A DNA stretch of 64,000 bases from NCBI RefSeq assembly GCF_040549045.1, contig NZ_JBEWTB010000002.1, positions 2,580,001 through 2,644,000 on the forward strand, in the 5' to 3' direction. Below the pieces are notes generated by a model. That model was not told the origin of the DNA, did not search any database, and saw only the letters and a program-made list of their open reading frames with translations. Origin of the DNA: Endozoicomonas sp. NE40. Its GTDB lineage: Bacteria; Pseudomonadota; Gammaproteobacteria; Pseudomonadales; Endozoicomonadaceae. The position numbers were made by a program, and so were the translations under genes. The number at the start of each line of letters is the position of its first letter. Within the stretch, counting starts at the first letter, position 1. Shown one piece after another: positions 45,795 through 54,821 of the stretch.

Positions 45795-47432
45795 ATGTTT
45801 AACAAAAAAAGATTATTCTGCCATATTTCTGCAGCCTGCCTTGCTATTTTGGCACTTGTTAGTTTGAATCTTCCAGCCAGGGCCGTTGAAGTGAAAAGTC
45901 AAACGGTTCACAACCTGGCTCTGATACCTTTCGCAATTGGATTGTCGTGGTTATCGGTTAAAAACAAACCCTGCAATAAGAATAAAAAGCTGTACCCGGT
46001 TATTTTTCCTGACTGCGATAGCGCGCCAAAAGCACTGGAGCTAAATAAAAACGCAGTGGTAACAGGTCTTTCTGAACCGTTTCAGGTAATGAGTCTTATC
46101 ATTCAGCCTGAAAGTGGAAGTCAGAACCTGATGGCCCGGTTACCAGATGTCGCTCTTATTAGTAATGGACATTCAGCGTCTGATTTATTGCTGCTGGTTG
46201 ATCGGCAGTCACCCTTCTGTAACAGGGAAGACGCTGCTCTGACTCAGCTTCAGCACAACTGGCTGAATTTAAAAGCGGTCTCTTCATCCGGTCGTCAACA
46301 CTCTGACAAAAGTCACAGGCAGGATAGAGATCTGCCTGATAAGCCAGAGCTGCTGGTCGGTATAAATGAAGAGGGTGTTGTTGTATTCATTATTGTTGAG
46401 ATTGATGAACGTGGAAAAAGCCATGTTAAACAGCTAAAAACCAATGTTCTGGTGACAGACCCTCATGCTCAGGATTTCATACAGAGGCTGGTTGAGTATC
46501 AGAATGTTGCTATTACTCCAGAACTTTCCAGGCGGCTAAATCAAAAGTGGCCTATAACATCCCACGGGAAGAATGATAATTATTACCCAGGATCAGGCTC
46601 TGAGGAAAAAACACACACTGTGACCAGCCTTCAACCTGTTCGCCCGCTACTCAGTACGGGGGATAGCGGTTTGATGTCAGGAACAGCTTCTGTCATCCAA
46701 AGCCCGGCAGACAGAGGTCGTTCATCGAGGTTCCGCTATGACGAAGAATATTATGAAAGCAACACTGAAGACTGGAGAGCCAGTCAGCCCAGTGGTTCGT
46801 TAACCGCTCACGAGTCTTTCAATAATATTGATAGGTATATCGATCACATCAATGAATTGCTGGGAGACTTAAGACTCAAAGTGCTGCTTCCGGAAATTTT
46901 AGAGTCTTTGAAAGCCGAGGTTGACTTCACTGGAGGAGATGCACGACAGCAATTAACATTTAGACGACATATGAACTTTATACAGAAAGTTGTTGATGCT
47001 GACACTGAAGAGGAGATCAAACAGTTGCTTGATATCGAGCTTAAGGAACTCCAGAAAAGACATCAGCACATCACGCATCTCGAACATTTCTGGTGGTGGG
47101 CGGTTTCTATTTTCGAGCAATCTGGTTTAGATTGGGTAGCTGAAGAGTTTATGAGAAAACTGCTGGGTCTCTGGCCTGATAATAGTGACCTTGGTGGTGC
47201 TCTTGTCTGGCACCTTATTCACAGAGACAAAGTTAAGTCGGCTAAAAATTTGGTTGAAAAATGGGAGCGAAAACAGCGCTTTAGTAGTGAGTCAATCGAC
47301 TGGATTAAAAAGATGTTTTCTAAAAACAGCATCAGACGGATAAAATCCACGGCTTACTCCAATTTCAAGCCATTTTCAAAGATAGTAAGAGGCCAGACAA
47401 CGGTAAATTTATCAGATCCGGGTGGGCGGTAA
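45795..47432 (+). CDS. Secreted protein of unknown function
   Basis: 545 residues from the ATG at 45795, giving a signal peptide (CHISAACLAILALVSLNLPA, cleavage near ARA). The middle (about 250-330) is Ser/Gly/Arg-rich and disordered-looking. The C-terminal 200 residues are helical and charged (LRLKVLLPEILESLKAEVDF, WWWAVSIFEQSGLDWVAEEF). No known family recognised. A start nine codons earlier is open. Like the proteins at 22249 and 24001 it looks lineage-specific. Confidence 0.6.
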   Translation: MFNKKRLFCHISAACLAILALVSLNLPARAVEVKSQTVHNLALIPFAIGLSWLSVKNKPCNKNKKLYPVIFPDCDSAPKALELNKNAVVTGLSEPFQVMSLIIQPESGSQNLMARLPDVALISNGHSASDLLLLVDRQSPFCNREDAALTQLQHNWLNLKAVSSSGRQHSDKSHRQDRDLPDKPELLVGINEEGVVVFIIVEIDERGKSHVKQLKTNVLVTDPHAQDFIQRLVEYQNVAITPELSRRLNQKWPITSHGKNDNYYPGSGSEEKTHTVTSLQPVRPLLSTGDSGLMSGTASVIQSPADRGRSSRFRYDEEYYESNTEDWRASQPSGSLTAHESFNNIDRYIDHINELLGDLRLKVLLPEILESLKAEVDFTGGDARQQLTFRRHMNFIQKVVDADTEEEIKQLLDIELKELQKRHQHITHLEHFWWWAVSIFEQSGLDWVAEEFMRKLLGLWPDNSDLGGALVWHLIHRDKVKSAKNLVEKWERKQRFSSESIDWIKKMFSKNSIRRIKSTAYSNFKPFSKIVRGQTTVNLSDPGGR

Positions 47433-47434
47433 AC

Positions 47435-48175
47435 TTATAAAGTACTCCACAGCGTATCAAAGATAATTTGCTGGGTACTGGCGATTTCGCCGGAGTCAAT
47501 CACCACTGCAACCGGGTAGTCCTGAGAGGCCAGTGAAATCATCGCGACTTTCGGCGGGTAGATGGCAATATAGCTGGCATCTATCTTGCCTTTCGCGTCA
47601 ATCCACTTGCGTTCAGATAATTCTGCATCTTCCCCGCCTTCACCTATTGCAATCACCCTCACGTTTATCTTCTTGCGAATGCGCTGCTGGGTGTAGTTTG
47701 GGAATGGCCGGTACAAATGCTGACGAATAGGCTTGGATGAAAATACGGAATACTGTTTGCTGTCCTGCTGTTCGACGGTATTAAGGATATCCTTCAGCAC
47801 AAATTCAATACCGGCGTCGCCTTCATAAAAACGAACATTTCCCGGATTAAAATCGGGTTTGAGATGGTTCAGCTGTGGAATCAGGGTATGCTTCATCTCT
47901 TCAATGCCCTGCTCAAGGGATTGTCGCTTTTCCTCTGCCAGTTCCAGCAACCTTTCCGGCGGCTCGGCACAGAAAACCCGTCGCTTGCCTTTGGGGAAAT
48001 AACTGACAATGCCTTTGCCTGCCAGGTCTTTCAGGGTTTCATAGGTGGTGCCACGGTTGATACCGGCTTCGGCAGCAATATCCCGAATAGAGGCTGTCCC
48101 CATTTTTAACAGGGCCAGGTAGATGCTGATTTCACGGGCGCTCAGCCCCAGCTGTTCCAGTATTTCAAGTTTCAT
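47435..48175 (-). CDS. TrmB-family transcriptional regulator
   Basis: 246 residues. N-terminal winged helix typical of TrmB: LEQLGLSAREISIYLALLK, GTASIRDIAAEAGINRGTTY, ETLKDLAGKGIVSY. An effector domain follows with FYEGDAGIEFVLKDILNTV. Many homologs sense sugars, but some bacterial members do not. It lies divergent to glmU, so control of the amino-sugar genes is possible but not shown. Confidence 0.8.
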   Translation of the reverse strand: MKLEILEQLGLSAREISIYLALLKMGTASIRDIAAEAGINRGTTYETLKDLAGKGIVSYFPKGKRRVFCAEPPERLLELAEEKRQSLEQGIEEMKHTLIPQLNHLKPDFNPGNVRFYEGDAGIEFVLKDILNTVEQQDSKQYSVFSSKPIRQHLYRPFPNYTQQRIRKKINVRVIAIGEGGEDAELSERKWIDAKGKIDASYIAIYPPKVAMISLASQDYPVAVVIDSGEIASTQQIIFDTLWSTL

Positions 48176-48538
48176 ATATTGTCAATTATTTAATGACAAA
48201 GACGGTTGTATTTAAGATGCTATAGGATAAGCTAAAAAAGTTACAGTCAGGAAGTGTCACAAAACAAAATGACAAATATTTCTGACGATACTGAATTACT
48301 GCTCACGCTGCTTTTAACAGATAGCTTTAACAGATTGCTTCTGACAGATCATTTGCTTTCCTTCCGTATTGCCGGGTAAATAGTGCCGGGTCAATAGTTG
48401 TGATGAAGTTTGATGGCTTCGTCAGGCTACTGTTTTCAGTGATGCTGGCGACATATAGAAGCAGCGGAGTGCAAAAGTGCAGCGATGTCCTGTAAACAGG
48501 AACGCTGCATTTTTAAAAATGCATTGCAAGGTACCACC
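48176..48538 (+). other. glmU upstream region with repeats and leader hairpin
   Basis: 363 bp without a gene. Short direct repeats TTTAACAGAT occur at about 48313-48336. A terminator-like hairpin is at 48478-48514, and the palindrome GCATTTTTAAAAATGC at 48507-48522 overlaps its T run. Confidence 0.5.
48478..48514 (+). terminator. Terminator-like hairpin 25 nt before glmU
   Basis: TGCAGCG pairs with CGCTGCA, enclosing an inner CCTGT/ACAGG stem, followed by TTTTT. It reads into glmU, so it may be an attenuator. The overlapping GCATTTTTAAAAATGC palindrome is a possible competing structure. Confidence 0.5.
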
Positions 48539-49915
48539 ATGAGAGCCGACATTGTCATTCTTGCTGCCGGACAGGGCAGCCGCATGAAATCCAGCCTGCC
48601 AAAGGTGCTGCACCCGATAGCAGGCAAGCCAATGCTTGAACACGTTATTCTGAGCGCACAGCAAACCCAGAGGCGGATTGGTAAAGGCGAGATTCATGTG
48701 GTGATTGGTCACGGGGCAGAAAAAGTTAAAGAGGCTCTGGGGCATTATGACCTGAACTGGGTCGAGCAGACCGAACAGCTAGGTACGGGTCATGCGGTGC
48801 AGCAGACCGTTCCGGGATGTAAAGATGCTGATGTGGTTCTGGTACTTTATGGTGACGTCCCCCTGATTCATTCCTCCACGCTTCAATCCCTGCTTGCTGC
48901 CAGCAACGGTGAACGACTGGGCCTGTTAACCATTAACCTGCCAAATCCGTCAGGCTACGGTCGTATTGTCCGGGACGGCTTTGGCAATGTGCAGGCTATT
49001 GTTGAAGACAAGGATTCAACTCCGGAACAGCTGGCCATTAACGAAGTCAATACAGGCATCATGGCCATTCCCGGCAAAAAGCTGGGTGACTGGGTGATGG
49101 GGCTGGATAACAACAATGCCCAGCAGGAATATTACCTGACCGATGTCGTTGCTAAAGCGGTGCAGGAAGAAACCCCGGTCGTTCATGTTCAGCCCCAGAA
49201 AGCGACTGAAGTTGAAGGCGTAAACAGCCGCGTTCAGTTGACCGAACTGGAACGATCCCTGCAAAAAGAACTGGCAACCAGCCTGATGACGTCCGGTGTC
49301 ACCATTGTAGACCCTGCCCGCCTCGATATTCGTGGCAACATCAAAACCGGCCGTGACATTTTCCTTGATATTAACGTGGTACTGGAAGGCGATGTAGAGC
49401 TGGCCGACAACGTCATTATCGAGCCTGGCTGCATTATTCGTAACTCCAAAGTGGGTGAAGGTGCAGTTATCAAGGCTCACTCTATTCTGGAAAATGCAGT
49501 GGTTGCTGCGGACTGTGAAGTAGGTCCTTTTGCACGACTTCGACCGGGTGCCAACCTGGCGGAAAAAGCCAGAGTGGGTAACTTTGTAGAAATTAAAAAA
49601 GCTAATGTTGGTCAAGGCAGTAAAGTAAACCATCTCAGCTATGTGGGCGATGCTGAAATTGGTTCCGGTGTCAACGTCGGTGCCGGTGTAGTGACTTGTA
49701 ATTACGATGGTGTAAACAAACATCAGACGGTTATCGGTGATGACGCCTTTATCGGTACTAACAGTTCTCTGGTCGCTCCGGTGGCTGTCGGCAGTGGGGC
49801 AACCACCGGTGCCGGGTCCGTGATCACAAAAACTGTTGAAGATAACCAGCTGGCTGTTGGACGAGCCAGGCAGCGCAATATTGATGGCTGGGAACGTCCG
49901 GTTAAAAAGGCGTAA
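48539..49915 (+). CDS. glmU: Bifunctional GlmU (UDP-GlcNAc pyrophosphorylase / GlcN-1-P acetyltransferase)
   Basis: 458 residues from the ATG at 48539 (CAAGG upstream). N-terminal uridyltransferase has ILAAGQGSRMKSSLPKVLHP; the C-terminal left-handed beta-helix has hexapeptide repeats (VGNFVEIKKANVGQGSKVNH, YVGDAEIGSGVNVGAGVVTC). It makes UDP-GlcNAc for peptidoglycan and LPS. Followed by glmS after a terminator. Confidence 0.96.
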   Translation: MRADIVILAAGQGSRMKSSLPKVLHPIAGKPMLEHVILSAQQTQRRIGKGEIHVVIGHGAEKVKEALGHYDLNWVEQTEQLGTGHAVQQTVPGCKDADVVLVLYGDVPLIHSSTLQSLLAASNGERLGLLTINLPNPSGYGRIVRDGFGNVQAIVEDKDSTPEQLAINEVNTGIMAIPGKKLGDWVMGLDNNNAQQEYYLTDVVAKAVQEETPVVHVQPQKATEVEGVNSRVQLTELERSLQKELATSLMTSGVTIVDPARLDIRGNIKTGRDIFLDINVVLEGDVELADNVIIEPGCIIRNSKVGEGAVIKAHSILENAVVAADCEVGPFARLRPGANLAEKARVGNFVEIKKANVGQGSKVNHLSYVGDAEIGSGVNVGAGVVTCNYDGVNKHQTVIGDDAFIGTNSSLVAPVAVGSGATTGAGSVITKTVEDNQLAVGRARQRNIDGWERPVKKA

Positions 49916-49934
49916 ACAGAAGCTGTAAGAAAGT

Positions 49935-49961
49935 GGGCAGACCGTCTGCCCTTCTTTTTTT
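49935..49961 (+). terminator. Intrinsic terminator between glmU and glmS
   Basis: GGGCAGA / TCTGCCC stem with CCG loop, then TTCTTTTTTT. glmS therefore probably depends on read-through or its own promoter in this short gap. Confidence 0.8.
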
Positions 49962-49984
49962 AAATCGAATTCAGGTAAAGAGTT

Positions 49985-51817
49985 ATGTGTGGGATTGTTG
50001 GTGCGGTAGCGCAAAGGGATGTGGCGCCTATCCTTTTAGAAGGACTTCGTCGTCTGGAGTACCGGGGCTATGACTCCGCCGGTGTTGCTATTGTTGATAA
50101 TCAGGGCGAACTGCAACGGGTTCGTCGTACTGGTAAGGTGGCGGAACTGGCTGACGCTATTGCTGAAACGCCGGCTCCGGGTGGTACAGGTATTGCCCAC
50201 ACCCGCTGGGCAACCCATGGTGAACCTAACGAGCGCAATGCCCACCCCCATGTTTCCGGTGAAGACATTGCTGTGGTTCATAACGGTATCATTGAAAACC
50301 ATGAAGAGCTGCGTGAATTCCTGAAGGGTGAAGGTTATGTCTTCACTTCGGACACTGATACAGAAGTGATTGCCCACCTGGTCAGCCTTGAGCAGAAATC
50401 TTCAGACACCCTGCTGGAAGCTGTTCAGAAAGCGGTAGATAAGCTGGAAGGTGCTTATGGCATGGTGGTGATGGATCGTACCGATACTGAACGTCTGATT
50501 GTTGCCCGTTCCGGCAGCCCTCTGGTCATTGGTCTGGGTCTGGGTGAAAACTTTATTGCTTCTGACCAGCTGGCGCTGTTCCCGGTCACCCGTCGTTTTA
50601 TGTTCCTGGAAGAAGGTGATGTGGCTCAGGTCACCCGCACCAGTGTTTCTGTTTTTGATGACAAGGGCAATGCGGTTCAGCGTGCTGCCAAAGAAAGTGA
50701 CATTGAGCACGATGCCGGTGACAAAGGCCAGTACCGTCACTACATGCTGAAAGAGATTCACGAACAGCCGGATGCCATTGCCAACACGCTGGAAGGTCGT
50801 CTGGGTGAAAATAAACTCAATCTGGACAATCTGGGCAAAGAAGGTCTGGATATTCTCAGCAAAACCAAAGCCGTACAAATTGTTGCCTGTGGCACCAGTT
50901 ATCACGGTGCCATGGTGGCCCGTTACTGGTTCGAGGAACTGGCAGGCATTCCGTGTCGTGTAGAAATTGCTTCCGAGTTCCGTTACAGAAAATTCTTTGT
51001 ACCGGAAAACTGTCTGTTTGTAACGATCTCCCAGTCTGGTGAAACGGCTGACACTCTCGCAGCCCTGCAACTGGCGAAGGAACAGGGTTACATGGCGTCT
51101 CTGAGCATTTGTAACGTACCGGGGTCTTCTATGGTACGTGAATCTGATATGTCACTGATGACCCGTGCGGGGGCAGAGATTGGTGTAGCGTCTACCAAGG
51201 CTTTTACCACCCAGCTGACCGCCCTGCTGATGCTGGTTACTGCGGTAGGTCGCCACACCGGTATGACGGAAGCGCAGGAAGCAGACATTGTTAAGGCGCT
51301 GCGGGAACTGCCGCATCACATCAAAGATACTCTGGCACTGAGTGACGATATTGAAGCACTGGCAGAAGACTTCGCCCACAAACATCACAGTCTGTTCCTG
51401 GGGCGCGGCACTCAGTACCCGATTGCGATGGAAGGTGCGCTGAAACTGAAGGAAATTTCCTACATTCACGCTGAAGCTTACGCTGCCGGTGAACTGAAGC
51501 ATGGCCCGCTGGCTCTGATTGACGACGATATGCCGGTTATCGTGGTGGCACCAAACAACGATCTGCTGGAAAAACTGAAGTCCAATATGGAAGAGGTTCG
51601 CGCCCGTGGTGGTCAGTTGTATGTGTTTGCCGACCGTCACTCCAAGGTCGCAGAGGCAGACGGTATGAAAGTACTGCCTGTCGATGAAGTGCCTGAGATT
51701 GTTGCACCGATTCTCTACACGATTCCTTTACAGCTGCTGTCTTACTACGTCGCCATCCTTAAGGGTACCGATGTTGACCAGCCCAGAAATTTAGCGAAAA
51801 GCGTGACGGTCGAATAA
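49985..51817 (+). CDS. glmS: Glutamine:fructose-6-phosphate aminotransferase
   Basis: 610 residues (E. coli 609). N-terminal glutaminase with nucleophile Cys2 (MCGIVGAV), RRLEYRGYDSAG, HTRWATHG; two SIS domains with CGTSYHGAM, SQSGETADTLAAL and the C-terminal PRNLAKSVTVE. First step of amino-sugar synthesis. Only a 69-bp gap from glmU, with GGTAAAGAG before the ATG. Confidence 0.97.
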   Translation: MCGIVGAVAQRDVAPILLEGLRRLEYRGYDSAGVAIVDNQGELQRVRRTGKVAELADAIAETPAPGGTGIAHTRWATHGEPNERNAHPHVSGEDIAVVHNGIIENHEELREFLKGEGYVFTSDTDTEVIAHLVSLEQKSSDTLLEAVQKAVDKLEGAYGMVVMDRTDTERLIVARSGSPLVIGLGLGENFIASDQLALFPVTRRFMFLEEGDVAQVTRTSVSVFDDKGNAVQRAAKESDIEHDAGDKGQYRHYMLKEIHEQPDAIANTLEGRLGENKLNLDNLGKEGLDILSKTKAVQIVACGTSYHGAMVARYWFEELAGIPCRVEIASEFRYRKFFVPENCLFVTISQSGETADTLAALQLAKEQGYMASLSICNVPGSSMVRESDMSLMTRAGAEIGVASTKAFTTQLTALLMLVTAVGRHTGMTEAQEADIVKALRELPHHIKDTLALSDDIEALAEDFAHKHHSLFLGRGTQYPIAMEGALKLKEISYIHAEAYAAGELKHGPLALIDDDMPVIVVAPNNDLLEKLKSNMEEVRARGGQLYVFADRHSKVAEADGMKVLPVDEVPEIVAPILYTIPLQLLSYYVAILKGTDVDQPRNLAKSVTVE

Positions 51818-51867
51818 TACTGTTGTCAGTTTTTTGAAAATTGTGGGTGAGTAATAAAGTTGGAAAC

Positions 51868-51922
51868 AAAAACCGTCCAGATTCACTCTTCGCTATAAGG
51901 AGTAAATCCGGGCGGTTTTTGT
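51868..51922 (+). terminator. Intrinsic terminator after glmS
   Basis: Long stem AAAACCG(T)CC(A)GATT / AATCC(GG)GCGGTTTT with T-rich end at 51914-51919. Confidence 0.8.
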
Positions 51923-52102
51923 TATAGCAAAAAACAGTGTGGTAACACAGCAGCAAGCCTGCACGAAGATCAGCTAATCTTGTTTGATCTGTCATCAATT
52001 GAAAGCGCTCCCCAAAAAACTGTGTTGTTAACAGCCACATGTCGACATGTCATCAATGCCTGAATTTACTGGCTTCGAACACTTCGTCTCGTACATCACT
52101 TT

Positions 52103-52987
52103 ATGAAAGTATCCCAGCTAGAAATGTTGCTGTTATGCATTGAGCTTGGCTCTATAGCTGCTGCAGCAAGAAAATTAAACAAAAGCCGGAGTACAGTCAG
52201 TACGGCACTGAATGCTCTGGAAGACGACCTTGGCGTGGCATTGCTCGAACGTACGGGCAATCGGGTCAAACCTACCGATATAGGTCTTTCTATTCTGGAT
52301 GAAAGTGAACACATTATTCACTCCATGCACCAGATAAAGACCAAGTGCGAGCATTATCTCAACGGTTATGAAACCACTTTGCGCATTGTGCGGGACGATA
52401 CCCTGCCCGAACAGTTCTGGAGAGAGACAACCAATGAGTTAAAAAAACGCTATCCCGGCACCAGCTTTTTTATGTATCTGGCTCCGTCCCCGGAGATAGT
52501 TAATTGCATGGAGTCCAATATTGCGGATGTAGCGTTTTGTACGAGTTTTGGCTGGAAAGAGTCTGACAGTTATCAACACGAACAACTGGGCAAGATTCTG
52601 TTCCTGTCCGTGGTTCATCACCAACACCCGCTGAATCAGTTGCGTTCAGTGACAGAGCTGGACCTGCGGCGGTATACAGAAATTATTCAGACTTATATGG
52701 ATCAGGAGCGCCTGACGGCTTTTTCGCCGGTGTCCGGTAATTACCATGGCTTGCCGTTTTTTGAACTGATGCGGGATGTTGCGATGGATCAGATTGGCTG
52801 GACCAGCATTCCCTCTCTTCTTTTGGAAAGTGACGAGCATCGAAAGACCCTGAAGGTCATTAAATGTCCGGAAGCCATGACCTGGAGACCTTATCTGGCA
52901 CTGATGCGCGAGTCTGTTGAGGGCGGCGTAATCATGAAAGAGCTGTGCCAGAAGGTTAAAGACTACCTGTATAGCGCCCAGGTATAA
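52103..52987 (+). CDS. LysR-family transcriptional regulator
   Basis: 294 residues. N-terminal helix-turn-helix (SIAAAARKLNKSRSTVSTALN, LEDDLGVALLERTGNRVKPT) and a divergent effector domain. It points toward the oxidoreductase gene 163 bp downstream, a likely target (inference). Effector unknown. Confidence 0.85.
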   Translation: MKVSQLEMLLLCIELGSIAAAARKLNKSRSTVSTALNALEDDLGVALLERTGNRVKPTDIGLSILDESEHIIHSMHQIKTKCEHYLNGYETTLRIVRDDTLPEQFWRETTNELKKRYPGTSFFMYLAPSPEIVNCMESNIADVAFCTSFGWKESDSYQHEQLGKILFLSVVHHQHPLNQLRSVTELDLRRYTEIIQTYMDQERLTAFSPVSGNYHGLPFFELMRDVAMDQIGWTSIPSLLLESDEHRKTLKVIKCPEAMTWRPYLALMRESVEGGVIMKELCQKVKDYLYSAQV

Positions 52988-53150
52988 CAATGAGCTTGCT
53001 GGGTATCGTTTCACTCCACCCAACCTGCACATAAAAACTGGTGACGGTTTTTTCAACGCTCAGAGGTTTTGCACGCTGCTTTCCGTCAAATACCATAACG
53101 CCAGTTGGAGCAAGCTCAGCTCCAGATACACAAAAAGAGTAGACGACGAT

Positions 53151-54482
53151 ATGAAAGAGTTTGATCTGGCTATTATCGGAGCCGGTGCCGGTGGTTTGAA
53201 TTCTGCTTATGCCGGTCTGGCTATGGGTAAAAGCGTTCTGTTAATTGACAAACATAAGCCTGGTGGCGAGTGTACATGGTTTGGTTGCATCCCCAGCAAG
53301 GCGCTGATTCATATTGCAGATGAAATCCATACCGCTACAAAATACGCTGATGTTACTGTGGATTCAAAAGCCATTCTGGGCAAAGTCCGGGCTTTGACAG
53401 AAAGGGCTCATCAGGCAGAACATCCGGATGTTCTGACCAATGCAGGGATTCACTATATCAACGGTTACGCCCGGCTCAAAGATGCCAGAACCCTGGATGT
53501 TGACGGTGAAGAATATACGGCAAAAAAAATTATAGTAACGCCGGGTAGCTCTCCAGCCGTGCCACCTGTCAAGGGGCTTGATCAGGTTGAGTACCTGACC
53601 AATGTAAACGTATTCCATCAGGACGAACTGCCAGAAACCATGATTGTGCTGGGGGCTGGTGCAATCGGGGTGGAGCTTTCCCAGGCGATGAACCGGCTGG
53701 GCGTTCGTGTGACACTGGTTGAGTTAAGCGACACTATCCTTCCAAAAGAAGACAAAGAGTTATCAACCGCCCTGCAGGAAACACTGATTTCGGAAGGTGT
53801 GAATATTCTGACCTCCGCTGAAGCCGTTTCCGTCAGCAATAACACCAGGGGCATCAGCCTGACGGTGATGAAAGACGGAGCATCATTAGAAATAGAAGGT
53901 GAACGTATATTGCTGGCTCTGGGGCGTAAACCGAATGTCCACGGCATGGGGCTGGAGACCATTGGTGTCGATTTTGACCACAGTGGCATTAAAGTCGATG
54001 AATATCTGGAAACCACTGTGAAAGGTGTTTATGCCATCGGGGATGCTGTTGGGTCGTACCAGTTTTCTCATATGGCAGGCTTTCAGGCGAGGCTTGCCAT
54101 AAGCAACGCCTTCAGCGACAGCAAAGAGGCTGTGGATTACCAGAATAAGGTCTGGAGTACCTTTACTCATCCAGAGCTTGCCCGTTCTGGTATGACAGAG
54201 GAAGAAGCAAAAGCGGCTTATGGCAACAAGATTAAAGTGGTTCGCTTCGATTTCAGCGACCTGGACAGGGCGGTGGTTGATGAAGCAACGAATGGCATGA
54301 TCAAGATTATTGTTGACGAAAACGATCACATACTGGGTGCCAGCATTCTTGGAGAACGGGCCAGCGAGCTAGTGAGTGAGCTGCAGGTGATTAAAACCTT
54401 TAATCACAAGTTATCTGACCTGAAAAAAGTAATACATCCTTATCCGTCTTACAGTAGTGTATTGCAGGAGCTGGAAGACTGA
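53151..54482 (+). CDS. Pyridine-nucleotide disulfide oxidoreductase (dihydrolipoamide dehydrogenase/MerA-like)
   Basis: 443 residues. FAD motif IIGAGAGGLNSAYAGL, redox-active disulfide in GECTWFGCIPSKA (CxxxxC), NAD(P) motif VLGAGAIGVELSQAMNRLG, second FAD motif VYAIGDAVG, and dimerisation domain ending HPYPSYSSVLQEL. The C-terminal His-Pro of the active site is kept, but the usual HxHPTxSE pattern is altered. No lipoyl complex or mer genes nearby, so the substrate is open. Confidence 0.8.
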   Translation: MKEFDLAIIGAGAGGLNSAYAGLAMGKSVLLIDKHKPGGECTWFGCIPSKALIHIADEIHTATKYADVTVDSKAILGKVRALTERAHQAEHPDVLTNAGIHYINGYARLKDARTLDVDGEEYTAKKIIVTPGSSPAVPPVKGLDQVEYLTNVNVFHQDELPETMIVLGAGAIGVELSQAMNRLGVRVTLVELSDTILPKEDKELSTALQETLISEGVNILTSAEAVSVSNNTRGISLTVMKDGASLEIEGERILLALGRKPNVHGMGLETIGVDFDHSGIKVDEYLETTVKGVYAIGDAVGSYQFSHMAGFQARLAISNAFSDSKEAVDYQNKVWSTFTHPELARSGMTEEEAKAAYGNKIKVVRFDFSDLDRAVVDEATNGMIKIIVDENDHILGASILGERASELVSELQVIKTFNHKLSDLKKVIHPYPSYSSVLQELED

Positions 54483-54821
54483 TACACAACAGACGGCGGA
54501 GCATTAGCCTGAGAACCTATCGCCATGCACCCAATGCCGGTTCCAGAAAAAGCTGGACTACCGGTGATGCCACGTCCAGGGCGGTAAGGCTGGCTGATAT
54601 AGCTATGGCTGATATAGCTATGCGCGGCGAGATGGGAATCCCCGGTGTTCTCAGCGCACCTCAATGGGGCTTCTATGATGTATTTTTTTCCCGCTCTTTT
54701 TCATCAAAAGGCAAAGAGTTAAAGCTTAATCAATATAAATCCTGAAAGGATGGACTGGGTTAACGGCAGCCTGCCTGCTCATTCAGCTGGCAGGCAGGTG
54801 TGGTGATGGCGTCAGACCTGC
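54483..54821. repeat. Intergenic stretch with a 15-bp tandem repeat
   Basis: 339 bp without a supportable gene. GGCTGATATAGCTAT occurs twice in tandem at 54592-54606 and 54607-54621. A 20-codon Pro-rich frame (ATG near 54523) is visible but too short to support. Confidence 0.6.

Noticed and set aside
49916..49984. glmS ribozyme
   Set aside because: The 69-bp gap is too short and contains only a terminator and a ribosome site.
49016..50014. 332-codon minus-strand frame across glmU and glmS start
   Set aside because: Antisense shadow of two certain genes.
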